Shown here: positions 11,064 through 21,960 of the stretch, in pieces | Layout: each line of letters starts with the position of its first letter | Position numbering within the stretch: position 1 is the first letter of the stretch | NCBI GenBank assembly: GCA_019828545.1 | Contig: JACVRA010000510.1 | Coordinates: 1 to 40,134 of the forward strand | Length of the DNA stretch: 40,134 nt | Direction: 5' to 3' | Origin: Paracamarosporium sp. OC-R06-R3 | Taxonomy: Eukaryota; Ascomycota; Dothideomycetes; Pleosporales; Didymosphaeriaceae | Notes under the pieces: model-generated | Seen by the model: the letters and a program-made list of their open reading frames with translations, nothing else | The model's database searches: none | Told to the model about the DNA's origin: nothing | Translations under genes and position numbers: made by a program

Positions 11064-11692
11064 ACAATGTATACGCGAATATCTTTGTTGGATACGCGTT
11101 GTACACGGTATGTTCGTTTTGCATTTCAGCGGCGCTTGCCACATCTCCATACATTCCAGTCAGCTCGGTATCTTTGGAAAAGCCGACTGGCCGGCATAGA
11201 GTTCATTTAGTCAGTTACGAAGAGATGCAATCACATGAGTATATGAAGCACGTTGAGCATCGATAGGAGGCTATCCGGTGGTGGCACAGATGTTGCGCAT
11301 GCGAAATGCGAGCAGATTTAGTATTCTGCGTATCAAGATAGATCCTGGTGCTGAATGTGCGTTGCAAAATAGTATAATGTGAGCTTTCCGTCCGTCCTTA
11401 CCTTTCTTGGCTGTACAATCGTCACTACGTCTCATTGATAGCCTTGACTCACGAAACACTGGCTTGCAGTCAGCACTTTTGTGAGTCAGCCCGCGGTGCA
11501 CCTTCTTATCTGGGTCTAGAACAAGCTGTTCTAACGTTGATCTATCACTAATACCCATTCAGCTACCATTTTCCAATTGTTAAATGAAGTCGCTTGTTCC
11601 CATTAAGCTTTGCCCTTATCCTCGGCGCCCTTTTTCCTCCACTGCGTCCCTAAAGTTCTACAAGTGTTGATCCGTTCGAACAAAATGCCAGC
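11064..11692. promoter_or_regulatory. Intergenic/promoter upstream of the ABC transporter
   Basis: 629 bp between two genes on the same strand. It ends with a minimal upstream ORF (listed separately). No domain-bearing frame is seen. Confidence 0.5.
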
Positions 11693-11696
11693 ATGA
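11685..11696 (+). promoter_or_regulatory. Minimal uORF overlapping the ABC transporter start codon
   Basis: An ATG at 11685 opens a three-codon frame (Met-Pro-Ala) whose TGA stop at 11694-11696 overlaps the main ATG at 11693-11695 in the ATGA arrangement. Ribosomes starting at the first ATG would terminate exactly on the main start. This could limit translation of the pump or support termination-reinitiation. The sequence is certain; the regulatory role is inference and needs the transcript start to lie upstream of 11685. Confidence 0.5.
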
Positions 11697-14600
11697 ATAG
11701 CCCTTTGACATCAGTTACGAATGCGAGTGACACGCAAGACGGTCTCTTCGGTCCAGCACTCCAAAGTCACAATGTCGACTTCGATTTCACACTTTTATTT
11801 GAGAGAATTGTGTTGAGTATTCTTCCCTCAGGATTGATCTTACTCTATATCCCTACGAGAGCGTGGTGGCTATGGAACGAGCAAAAGAAAGCGACATGGA
11901 GTCGCTTGGTGGTCGCAAAGCAGGTGAGAAAACTTCATGTAATTGTCATCTCTGAGTTAAGATATGCTGTAGTTGCTGTACATTCTGCTTTTCGCTGCAC
12001 AGCTCTGCCTGCTTGTGCTCACAGTAACCTCCCATGGCATCGCGGGCTCGTCAACGGCCGTTGCGGCACAGGCTCTCCTTACAGCCGTAGTCTTAGGCCT
12101 AAGCGGACTATCACTCCTTGAGCATGTCAGATCCCCGAGAAGTTCAGATGCAATTAACGTTTACCTGTTCTTCAGCACCGCATTTGATGCGGTGCAGTTA
12201 CGTACCCTGTGGCTTCGGCCACTTCCGATGTCTGTATCTGTCGCCGCTAGTGTGTGCTTTGCATTCAAGGTCGTGCTTCTCGTTGCAGAAGCGCAGGGTA
12301 AGATCGCGTGGCTGATGGAGGACTATCGAAGTTTAGCTCCAGAAACTCTTAGCGGCGTATATGCGAGAAGAGTGTTCTGGTGGCTGAATGGGCTGATGGG
12401 GAGAGGGTATAGGGCGACTTTTCGACCGGTAGATTTAATGGCGATTAAGGAAGAGTTTGAATCGAAACGCTTGCTGGATGCTATTCAAACCAAGACCGAC
12501 CAAGGGGGACTGCTTAGAGCCTGCATTCGAGCATTCAAACAGGACATATGCTTCTTAGTAACCCCTCGGACTGTTATGCTGGCATTGAGTTACACGCAGC
12601 CGTTCCTATTTCAGGCTATCATCGGCCATCTCGATACGCCATCCGAAAATCGGGATCAGAATAATGGCTATGGTCTCATTGCTGCGACTGGTCTCCTGTA
12701 CCTGTCCTTGGCGGTTAGCAAGACTTACTACCAGCACAAGACTTACCAGCTGGTGACCAAGGTGCGCGGCGCTTTGGTGAGCATGTTGTACGCTCGCACA
12801 CTGGAGTCAGCACCTGGGGCTTTAAGCGATCGGGCGCCGGTTACGCTAATGAGCGTTGATGTCGATGGTGTTACCAATGTAATTCCAATGTACAACGAGA
12901 TCTGGGCCAGTGCAGTAGAAATCGGTATTGCTGTCTATCTGTTACAACGCCAGCTAGGCATTGTATGGGTCGTGCCTTTCGGCGTGGCATTCTGTAAGTC
13001 ACGCACACTTCATGATGGCGACCATATCTGACTGTGAATGTCATTGGCAGTGAGCTCTGGACTCGCCGTTTACTTGTCCCGCCAAATGGGCCCCCGGCAA
13101 GCGAAGTGGAACGCTGTAACCCAAGAACGCGTCTCAGCGACCTCGCTTGTTCTAGGCTTCATCAAGTCTATCAAGATGATGGGATTTTCGAAGTATGTTG
13201 CTGAAGATATTCAGGCCCTCAGAGATATGGAGATCCATACATTTAAGGTCTTTAGACGGTATACCGTCTTTCTGAATGCGCTCGGTATGTAGCTCATCGC
13301 TGTCAGGGGCCGATAAAGAAAGCTGACGCAAAAAATAGGGAATTTCCCATTCTATGCCGGCCCAGTGCTGACATTTGCTGTCTTTGCACTCATCGGCAAT
13401 CATGAATTTACCATTGAGAGGGCGTTTACTTCGCTTTCGTTGATATCGCTGCTCGAAAAGTCGACACTGGGTTTTATTGCTTCACTGCCTCAAATTGCGG
13501 CTGCGACAGGTTGTCTGAAACGACTAGAAGAGTTCTTTTGTGAAGTCTCATCGGTAGAAACATCATCCGACACGACGACGATCTTGCAAGAGGATGAATT
13601 GACGAATGATAACGAAGTCCAGGTAGATTCGACCGATGATGGTACCGGAAGACCATTGTTCTCTTTTCAAGATATCACTTTAAGGACCAATGCATCTGCC
13701 AACAGCTTTTCTCTTCCTAATATCAGCCTTGATATATACTCAGGCCAACTTGTTGGCATTACTGGTCCGGCAGGATGTGGGAAGACTACGCTGTTGAAAG
13801 CTCTCCTCAATCGATTACCTGTCACGGAGGGGCAGAACGTACGGAGACCAGATGAGTCGATTGCGTACTGTGCTCAAATACCCTGGCTTCCCAGCGGTAC
13901 GATTCGAGATGCCATCATCGGAGAAGCACAGCCCGACGAAAAGTGGTACAACAAAGTCTTAGATGCTTGCGCGCTTCTTGAAGATTTAAAGAATTTAAGT
14001 GCAGCAGATCAGACAGACGTGGGTAGTCAGGGAACAAATTTGAGCGGTGGACAAAAGCAGAGAGTGGTAAGCAGATCTGCGGTTTGCTCTTTTAAGATGT
14101 ATAACTAATTACCCTGTACAGTCCCTTGCTAGAGCACTCTTCTCCAAGCAGAAAATCTTCATTTTTGACGACATTCTAAGCGGCATGGATGTGCACACTA
14201 CAGCGCATATCTGTCACGCAGTGTTCGGCAAACAGGGCCTGCTTCGCGAGCTTGGTGCTACTGCGATTGCAGCATCACACTCCCGTAAGCCCAATCCTAG
14301 GTCTTTAGAAGCTCTTTTGACCGGCGATTGTTGATATCTATAAGCACATGTACTCCGCCTCATGGACACCTTGTTCAATATAATGCCGGATGGTCGTATC
14401 AAACACCTACAATCGCCACGAAGCCTTGTTTCGGAGGCTACATCTTACTCTTTGCAAGATTCACAGATAACAGGCGCTGTGGACCATACTGGAACCACAG
14501 ATACTAAAGATGCAAAAATGGTTGCGAAAGCAGAGATAGAAGAGAATGAAACAGCTGACACTGCTCGGCAAACTGGAGATTGGGCGCTATATAAGCACTA

Positions 14601-16508
14601 CATTTTGTCTGTTGGTTGGTGGCGCTTCGCGTTGCTTGCTGGTGCTCATCTTGTAAGCGCAGCGCTCGACAACTTTCCGAGTAGGTTTTTCATCTGCGTT
14701 TATGTCGTATGTAATACTGATGTGATGTAGCTGTATGGCTAAAGCAGTGGTCATCTGTTGCTCAAACTCCAAACGCACCAAATCGAACAGCCTTCTATCT
14801 CACTATCTATGGTGTAGCAGCCATACTCGGGCTTATGTGTCTTCTATTTGGTATATGGTTCATATATATGGTCCTGATTCCTGCTGCCGGGAGGAATATG
14901 CACAACACACTTCTGCATACTGTGATCCAGTATGTACAACCACTCTTGACCCACCATATGTGTGGTCATCCTCTTGTCAATTACATCACTAAACCAGCGA
15001 CAGTGCAAAGCAATCCTTCCACGACACAACACCTACAGGAACGACTCTCAACCGATTTACCCAAGACATACAACACATCGACCGCGACGTACCTTCGGCC
15101 ACTTTACGCTCTATGCATGCAACTGCTGATTGCCTAGCCGCCTTTGTGCTACTATCTATCAGTGCCTCATATACTGCGGCTTTCATCCCACTCCTTCTCG
15201 TTGCTTTGTATTACCTTCAAAAGTTCTATCTTCGGACCAGTCGTCAGCTACGCCTCCTCGAAATTGAAGCCCGTGCACCACTCTTCACCGTCTTCCAAGA
15301 GACTGTTGACGGTCTAGACACTATTGTTCCGCTCGGATGGTGCACTCAATGGAAAGAGAAACTATTCACTACGCTTGATGCTTCGCAGAAGCCGTATTAT
15401 CTTCTATTTTGTATCCAACGCTGGCTCATACTCGTATTAGGGTTTGTGGTGGCGGCAATGGCAACCATCCTCGTTACGTTCGCAATGCAGGTCAAAGGTC
15501 TGAGTAGCGCTGGTGCTATTGGTGTTGGTCTTATTGCGCTGCTCAATTTCAATGACCGATTGAACTTGCTTATCGTGGAGTGGACGACATTGGAGACAAG
15601 CTTGGGGGCTATTGCGAGGTTGAAAGCTTTCTCGCAAGATACACCGACTGAGGAAGATGCCCAAGATGGAGATTTGCATGAAGAGTGGCCTAGACAAGGG
15701 AACGTTGAGTTCAAGGACATCCAGGCCAGATATCGGTAAGATTTTCTTGCTGAACCCTGACATACCCTCCTGTACCAGTACTGACTTTTGTAGTGATGAC
15801 CTCCCCCCTGTTCTCAACAATCTTTCCCTCAACATATCTGCCGGCTCGACCTGTGCTATAGTTGGTCGTACCGGCAGTGGAAAGTCATCAACCCTCTCTG
15901 TTCTTATGCGTCTGCTTCCTTTATCCTCCGGCTCGATTATCATTGACGGCACCGCACACGCTTCCATACCACTACAAACCCTCCGATATCGTATCGCTTG
16001 TCTTCCACAGGAACCGTATTTGCTCTCTGGCAGTTTGAGAAGGAATCTTGACCCCGATTCCCAATCTAACGATCACGATCTCCGCACTGCACTAGAAGAT
16101 GTGCGGCTCTGGAGCGTCTTCACCTCATCTGTCCAATCAGATTCGAGTCTTGCCGTTCTAAACCAGACTTTGAACCCCAATTCCCTTTCTCCTGGCCAAA
16201 CGCAGCTCCTCGTCCTAGCACGTACTCTACTCATCCGACCGCGACCCAAGATCCTGATTCTCGACGAAGTCACCTCTAGTCTCGACGATGCGAGCGAAGA
16301 GGTCATGCAACAGCTTATCAGAGAAGAGTTCGTAAAGAAAGGATGCACCTTAATTGCGGTTGCGCATCGATTGAGGGGCGTGATGGACTTTGATCAGGTT
16401 GTTGTTCTAGATAGCGGGAAGGCTGTGGAGGTGGGGAAGCCTAAAGTACTGTTGGGCCAGCATGAAGGTTTATTTAAGAAAATGTGCAAAGAGCAGGGGA
16501 TATATTAG
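11693..16508 (+). CDS. ABC transporter, ABCC (MRP-like) multidrug-resistance family
   Basis: Full-size pump with the order TMD0-TMD1-NBD1-TMD2-NBD2, 1452 aa. Nine exons: 11693-11923, 11973-12993, 13051-13284, 13339-14066, 14122-14284, 14345-14680, 14731-14929, 15004-15735 and 15794-16508; introns are 49-74 nt. NBD1 has Walker A GPAGCGKTT (from Gly638), signature LSGGQKQRV (730-738) and Walker B IFIFDD (Asp754-Asp755; Asp in place of the catalytic Glu, as often in ABCC NBD1). NBD2 has Walker A GRTGSGKSS (from Gly1239), signature LSPGQ (1346-1350), Walker B ILILDE (Asp1372-Glu1373) and the His loop AVAHRL (His1406). Several hydrophobic helices precede the first transmembrane domain. The exon 7/8 junction (14929/15004) restores the conserved spacing before TPTGTTLNRFTQD. 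Likely plasma-membrane export of xenobiotics or metabolites; the substrate cannot be told from sequence. No pathway genes adjoin it. Confidence 0.94.
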
Positions 16509-18078
16509 CTGTTGAGCATTTCATGTTTGTCTAGTCTTGAGCACTTATAGAGCTCATACTTTAACACCCGTAGGGAGAATTTAAGACAGAAAGCCCAAGA
16601 CAACACATCAAAGTGTACGTAAAAGTCTTACAAAGAAGGCAGAGTCGTAGTTTCACGCGTCTGGATTCATGTTGGACAAGAGTTGGTTGGTGTGTGCATA
16701 CCTGCTGGTTCTAGTTGTGTGATGGCAGTAATTTGTACCGACTGCGGATAGCTGAGTGCTTAGTGTGACCAACACGACGAGGGTGAGGGCTAAGGTTTGA
16801 GTTATTTATTGCCAGCGGGCACCCTGACTGGGCGAGATTCTCACCTCATCTTCACATTTCGCCCAGGGCTTCAAATTGCACCAGCTGAGTGACTAATTAA
16901 AATGACATGTTTGAAGGTCTGGGTCCATACCAGGAACGAATTCATAGTTCACTTGAAGTGTACAGGTGGTGTCCCTGCCACGTCACCAATTACAGCTGGC
17001 GAAATTTTTTATGGGCAGTCTGCATACTTAGGAGTGAATAAACAATTGAAAATCCAGAGCGCTTACGCTGAATGGGTGTTTGAAACCTCTCGATTCCAGG
17101 CGCCTAGACAGCCTGACAGAGGCTCCCACCTGCGCCTTCACTTCTTTTGTGGCATTCTCTCTCTAAGCCGCTGCATGTACGCCTTCTTTCACGCGCTGGA
17201 TCTGCACTTAAATCACTTCGAGCATAGTTCGCGACTTTCACGTTTGTAAAATATTATAAAACACTCTATCGTGTTTCAAAACGAACCAAATTCGCCAAAC
17301 GGTGCCATGACTTTCACAGCAACGTGGTCTAGAATCAAAGCCTCGTTGCAACAGAAGCCAACGGGAACTATTTTCTGCGCTACTACAAGACCCGTGGAAC
17401 TAAGTCTTGTCCACACGACTCTACCGCTTTGTTGTCACCATAGAGAGTCTTCCAGCCGCATGCCGTGAATGTTAGCTTCGCAGTATGTGCAAGTTTGGAG
17501 ACGACGCCGTACGTTTCAGCCACACAGTCTTACGCGATACGCCCTACACAAGATTGGTGCGCCCCCAAGTCTTTGTAATTATACAAATTTTAACAGACCA
17601 ACGAAAAATTAAGGACGCGACAGTTGTTCCTGAAACATGTCAGCGGTTCGACCAAGGCAGACCATGCTAGTAGTGGATCTTGCAATGTCACTGGACAGAG
17701 TTCTAATTAGGCCATCCCAAATAAAGAACCCCAACAGAAAGAAAAGCAACGAAACGAAACAACGCACAAAACCCAACTGTGTCTCTGGATTAAGGACAAA
17801 GAGCGCATCCACTTGGCGTGCAGCGCACAATTGGGGTGGTCGTACCAACACTCTGGTGAAAAAGGTCCAGGCCTCGAGGCGTGTGGAAATGATATAATCA
17901 GTGTGCCCGTCGAGTAAACACCCTCACTTTAGGTTGAATTATACATTCATTACTTTCGCTCCTCATTCAACACTGTCGCTCTTTTTCCGCTTCAGTCGTT
18001 CCTTATCCACCATAGGCATTTCTCAACACAGTCATTACCTTCTAGGTACATTCCTTTCGACCACACTCCTTTACCAAA
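16509..18078. other. Intergenic, no gene supported
   Basis: 1570 bp after the ABC transporter. Open frames at 16902-17249 and 17637-17897 have no recognisable domain and unremarkable codon use. The last 150 bp are pyrimidine-rich, fitting the promoter and 5' UTR of the next gene. Confidence 0.5.
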
Positions 18079-18685
18079 ATGTTGTTCAAAGTCATCCTTT
18101 TTCTATACACAACCCAAATAGCCCTGGTGGCCGCGCTAGGCAAAGTCACTGTAGCGAACAGGTGCAACCGGGACATGTGGGTATGGAGCGTAGACGGACA
18201 AGTAAGACCATTCGCAATCAAAACTGCGTGGAAGATAACTGACAAGCGGTCAGGGAAGTAGTAGAGCCATCAAAGTCAACGCACGTAGCAGATACACTGA
18301 GCCAATGCGAACCTCGTGCAACGGTTGCGGAGTCAGTATAAAGGTCAGCAGGACCCAGCAACTCCTCGGAGGCCACCACTCGCAATTCGAATACGCCATC
18401 TCAAACGACGTCCTATATTACGATATGTCTTTTGTCGACTGCGCGGAAGGTCAAGATGCCAGCAATTGCCCGGGCCATGTTGCTGGTATGGAGATATACT
18501 CACCAAACGAACCAAAATGCGACAGAGTCACATGTTGGGGCAACTCATATTGTCCCAGCAAGGCTTATTATGTCGATACGCCGAATCAAAAGCTTGGGCT
18601 ACCTGAGCCGGTGTATGGGTGTGGGAATGCAGGTACTGGCGCGGACCTCGTTTTTGTTCTGTGTCAAAATCAACGCAGTGTATAG
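18079..18685 (+). CDS. Secreted cysteine-rich protein, BYS1/thaumatin-like
   Basis: Exons 18079-18201 and 18254-18685 with a 52-nt phase-0 intron give 184 aa. The signal peptide is residues 1-20 (LFKVILFLYTTQIALVAALG). The mature protein begins with a beta-strand block, KVTVANRCNRDMWVWSVDG, which recalls the start of BYS1-domain proteins (a short, fungal, thaumatin-like fold), followed by YTEPMRTSCNGCGVSIKVS, matching the usual Tyr-Glu-Pro-x-Arg step and Ile-Ser-Ile-Lys strand. Ten cysteines remain after the signal peptide, far more than in typical BYS1 proteins, concentrated in DCAEGQDASNCPGH and CDRVTCWGNSYC. The join at 18201/18254 is the only one I found that keeps the frame without a stop. 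Likely secreted to the apoplast or wall; a role as effector is inference. Confidence 0.7.
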
Positions 18686-19805
18686 GGTGAGAATGGGTGA
18701 TTTCCAAATCGGAAGCCATGTTGCACGTTGCAGGTCTTCTTGTGCAGACGTATATTCTTGTAAATAACATTGATGCTACTCTTCTGTCACTGTCCACCCT
18801 CATCTTCTTGGATGTGTCTGCTCGAGCACTAACTCTGGGAAAAGGTACGGTCGAACTCCTAATTGCTCGGGTCACACAGTGCAACCTCCGCTTCTTGAGA
18901 TTCTCAAAAGGTAGACCAACGTGTGCGCCGGCTAACCCAATTGCTGACCTTGAAATCATTGTCAAACCCCTTTAGCATTCAATTCTTCAAGCGACGCGCA
19001 AGTCGCATGCGTGTAGCAGAAGCCCCACTGCAGTGCCACATTCACTTGGAGACTATCGGCGCATGTTGTACGCAACGTAACCTGCAGAGTCCCGCAGCGT
19101 GACTTCCCCAGGTTCCCACAATGACAACCACAAAGGCCATAAAGGGGCTCTTATTGTTTCCCAGCCATCTTAAATGTATCAAGCCGTCGAAGTTCGTCTT
19201 ATTTTGGACCTGAAACAAGCGAGTCGCTCGCTGCTAGGCACTGCCAGGCTTCCCGGGCCGGTCGGTGGCTGGTGTGGGGGCTCATTCTCGACCCCCTAAG
19301 CGCTGTCGACCTGACAGCTCGGATCCCGAAGGGCTCTCCTGTCAATGGGCGATATAGGGAAATGCGCGATTTGACGGGTAGCACAGCGAACACAGCTCAC
19401 GGTAACGCAGCACAGTGTGAGTGTTGAGCGGTGGTTCACAGCAGCGCTCGGAACAAGAAGCGGCCCCGGCTAGTGGCTTCCGCATGCATCAATTCGTCAC
19501 CCGCAGCATAGGCCATCGCGAAGCTTGATGCCTGGGCGGCCCTACCCACTGCGCACCGGTGTCACTATGCTGCGCCGTTTCAAGCGCCATGCGCGCTGAC
19601 GGCTACTGCCGTCTTCATCTGACTTCTTACCTTTGTACCAGACCTTCTTCCATTCCACAAACAACTACGGATCAGCATTTAACCCCCCATTGCTCTCCAC
19701 GGCACGCCCCGGAGGATTCCCGGTGTCACTTATTGCGGCGCGGGTAGCGGCATCGCGGTATCAGAGTACGCTTTTTGGGAGACTCGAAGCGCAAGAACAG
19801 GAAGC
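18686..19805. other. Intergenic, no gene supported
   Basis: 1120 bp. The left part is GC-average; 19100-19560 is GC-richer. I found no domain, tRNA or repeat. Open frames such as 19633-19815 end just where the next gene begins and look accidental. Confidence 0.5.
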
Positions 19806-20447
19806 ATGGAGGTAGAACGACTCTTCTCGGTGGTTATACGTTCGGTCACTGACTTGGAACTGTAGAATACTACGCAACACCCCTATCGAGACTCGCCGTC
19901 TTCCTCGCGAAGCTCGTCGCCTGTATCGTCAAGTCGTAAACCACTCCTTTCATTGCCCGTCGACACGTCCATGGAGCCTTTGGAGCCCTATCGCGATGAG
20001 CCCTCTCCAAGCTCACCCGCACTCGCACCCGCACCCAACGCTGCGTCTCCTTCGCCTCAACGACAACGTTCCTCCACCTCGGCTTCGAATGCTCGTCTCC
20101 AACGTGCAGAGATCCAACTCTTCTACACACCCTATACCGATGCGCCTCGAGCAGCCAATGATGAAGATGTTCCACTCGCACAGCTCTACCCCTACCCTAC
20201 TGAGGCACCACCGCCATATCAGGTTGCAGTACGCGATTCATACCGCGATACGCTTGCACAGCACATCCCAAGCTATTCTGCGTCGACACTGCGGGATGAG
20301 GAAGCAGCCATCGAGATGGTACAAGCCGATGATGTGAGGTTCACGGTAGAGAAGTTCGTGGCGGCAATTATCGTGTCGATGTTGCTGCTCATTATCGCGT
20401 CGCTTCTAGCACTGGTCGCGGTATCGGGGTTCCACTGGAAGATCTGA
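19806..20447 (+). CDS. Pro/Ser-rich single-pass membrane protein with a PPxY motif
   Basis: The best model is a two-codon first exon (19806-19811, Met-Glu), a 54-nt intron (GTAGAA..TAG) and exon 2 at 19866-20447, giving 195 aa. If that intron is wrong, translation could begin at the in-frame ATG at 19971 (158 aa). Residues 1-100 are disordered and Ser/Pro-rich. PPPY at 117-120, within YPTEAPPPYQ, is a canonical PPxY ligand for WW domains such as those of Rsp5/Nedd4 ubiquitin ligases. A single hydrophobic helix (about 166-188, FVAAIIVSMLLLIIASLLALVA) lies almost at the C-terminus, leaving a tiny tail (SGFHWKI), so the N-terminal part probably faces the cytosol as in tail-anchored proteins. I recognise no family. 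A ubiquitin-ligase adaptor is a reasonable guess, nothing more. Confidence 0.65.
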
Positions 20448-20984
20448 GGTCGTACATGGGTTCGAAACAGTCTGCGCGGGAGTAGAGGGCATAGCATTTT
20501 GGTATTGGGATTTGTTATTGGGAATGATACCTACACATCGCATGCATATTTGGGCGTTTTGGAAACTACAAGTTGGCGAACACGCATTTAGGATAAGCAT
20601 ATTTGGGCATCTATGCATACTGCTATTGAACTGAATGAATTTTGTATACCTGGTTTTTAAGCTCTTCATGTGATGTCATGTGTGCACTTTTCTCACGCCG
20701 ATTCACCAGCTAGAGTGGATACCAGTACACCAATACAAAGCAATATGGAGCGATCACAAGCAGTGGTCGTGTAGAGATACCCACCGGATAGCTTTTCAAC
20801 GGAGCTGTTGTACTATACAGCCCCGCTGCTAATGTCCCGGCAAATCGCAAACCCCTAACTGGACTATAATAGCTCCGCGTGGCACAGCAATTCTTAGCAG
20901 AACTGAACACGATATCTTGAGGAGAGCTCACTGTATCATGCTATACATATTGTAAACATTGATTTTCTTCCATCAATAGCACCA
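20448..20984. other. Intergenic, no gene supported
   Basis: 537 bp between the PPxY membrane protein and the tRNA. Nothing recognisable is seen. Confidence 0.5.
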
Positions 20985-21071
20985 TCTTCCTTGGTCTAGT
21001 GGTCATGATTTCCGCTTGTCATCGCAAGGTTACGAGCGCGGGAGACCGGGGTTCGATTCCCCGAGGGAGAG
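20985..21071 (+). tRNA. tRNA-Asp (GTC) with a 15-nt intron
   Basis: It folds as a full cloverleaf: acceptor stem tcttcct (20985-20991) pairs with agggaga (21064-21070) with one T-G pair, and the discriminator base is G at 21071, as expected for tRNA-Asp. The A box (tggtctagtgg) and B box (ggttcgattcc) are good. The anticodon stem tccgc/gcggg closes loop TTGTCAC once the intron is removed; anticodon GTC is at 21018-21020. The intron, tcgcaaggttacgag (21022-21036), sits one base 3' of the anticodon, the standard eukaryotic position. Confidence 0.95.
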
Positions 21072-21712
21072 TTTCTTTTTGCAGTCGCAGGCCCTACAAC
21101 ATTCTGCGAATAGTCTTTTTGATAGTAAATGTTATGTGGCAGCAATGGCATACTTATTTAGTTCGTTTGAAGAAGAAAACTCAGATTCATCTCTTTTTGT
21201 GCTTCATCATTCTTATGTAGATAGAGTAAGAGCAGGCAATCCTGTAAATTTATCTATCTTTAGGTTTTTGTTTAGTGCAATGAGGCGGGATAGTTCCTGT
21301 AACTCCACGGTACACTGCATTTGAGTGAGAACACTGTTGCAACGTGCCCGCAGTAGTGATGTTGCCCAGAGCGGATGAATATATGGATGCTACCAAGAAA
21401 GGCGAAGACCTAGCGACGCTTCGAAAGAAAAGTCCAAGGGCAATACCGGTATATGAGAAACTTGCTCGCAATGGTACTAGAGCATGCATATGAAGTGATC
21501 ACGATAGCAAGACGCAAGGATAACGTTGATGATTAGATTCAATCTGGGCAGCCGCCCCAGGAAATACAAAAGGAATTATCAGATAGAGGCCAATCAAACA
21601 CCACAGTCAAGCTGGGGTATCCTATGCAAAACCGTTCCCTAAACGCCCAACTTCCATGTTTTGATGCTGAATACGCGGTAGCCCAAAGGCCCGGATCGAA
21701 CGCAAACGGTTA
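21072..21712. other. Intergenic, no gene supported
   Basis: 641 bp between tRNA-Asp and the 3' end of the next minus-strand gene. Apart from the Pol III terminator I see nothing here. Confidence 0.5.
21076..21080 (+). terminator. RNA polymerase III terminator of tRNA-Asp
   Basis: A run of five T on the coding strand, five bases after the tRNA end, preceded by TTTC. This is the usual Pol III stop. Confidence 0.85.
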
Positions 21713-21960
21713 CTAATGCTTCGTCATGTCGAGCAGAGATGCCCCTCCGGAGAGTGCTGCGTTGCCTCTCTTCATCTGGTCTTGCCAGCGGGTGCGTGCA
21801 GCGTCGATCTGGTTGCCCTCGTATCGTGCGACGTAGGCGGTGTATGTGAAGGAACCGACTGTATGGTTGTCAGAGCGAACCTCGTGGGAAGTGTAAGCTA
21901 GGGGTCCTTACCGATGAAGGTGGCGAGAGCGCCGACAAAGGACTTTGGTGCGACAGGCAT
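21713..21960 (-). CDS. 64-aa single-pass membrane protein, unrecognised
   Basis: Exons 21960-21912 and 21858-21713 with a 53-nt intron (GTAAGG..CAG) give 64 aa; neither exon is long enough to stand out as an ORF. The protein begins MPVAPKSFVGALATFIV, continues GSFTYTAYVARYEGNQID, and ends with a charged helix (AARTRWQDQMKRG) and LLDMTKH. Residues about 8-26 form one hydrophobic helix; the rest is hydrophilic and helical, like small subunits or assembly factors of mitochondrial inner-membrane complexes. I cannot match it to a named subunit. The clean splice, frame and codon use make it a believable gene. The function is open. Confidence 0.72.

Noticed and set aside
19633..19815. 60-codon frame running into the PPxY gene start, with an alternative splice that would continue in another frame
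   Set aside because: The alternative reading loses the C-terminal membrane helix and becomes His/Pro-rich; the frame ending in the clear helix is better supported.
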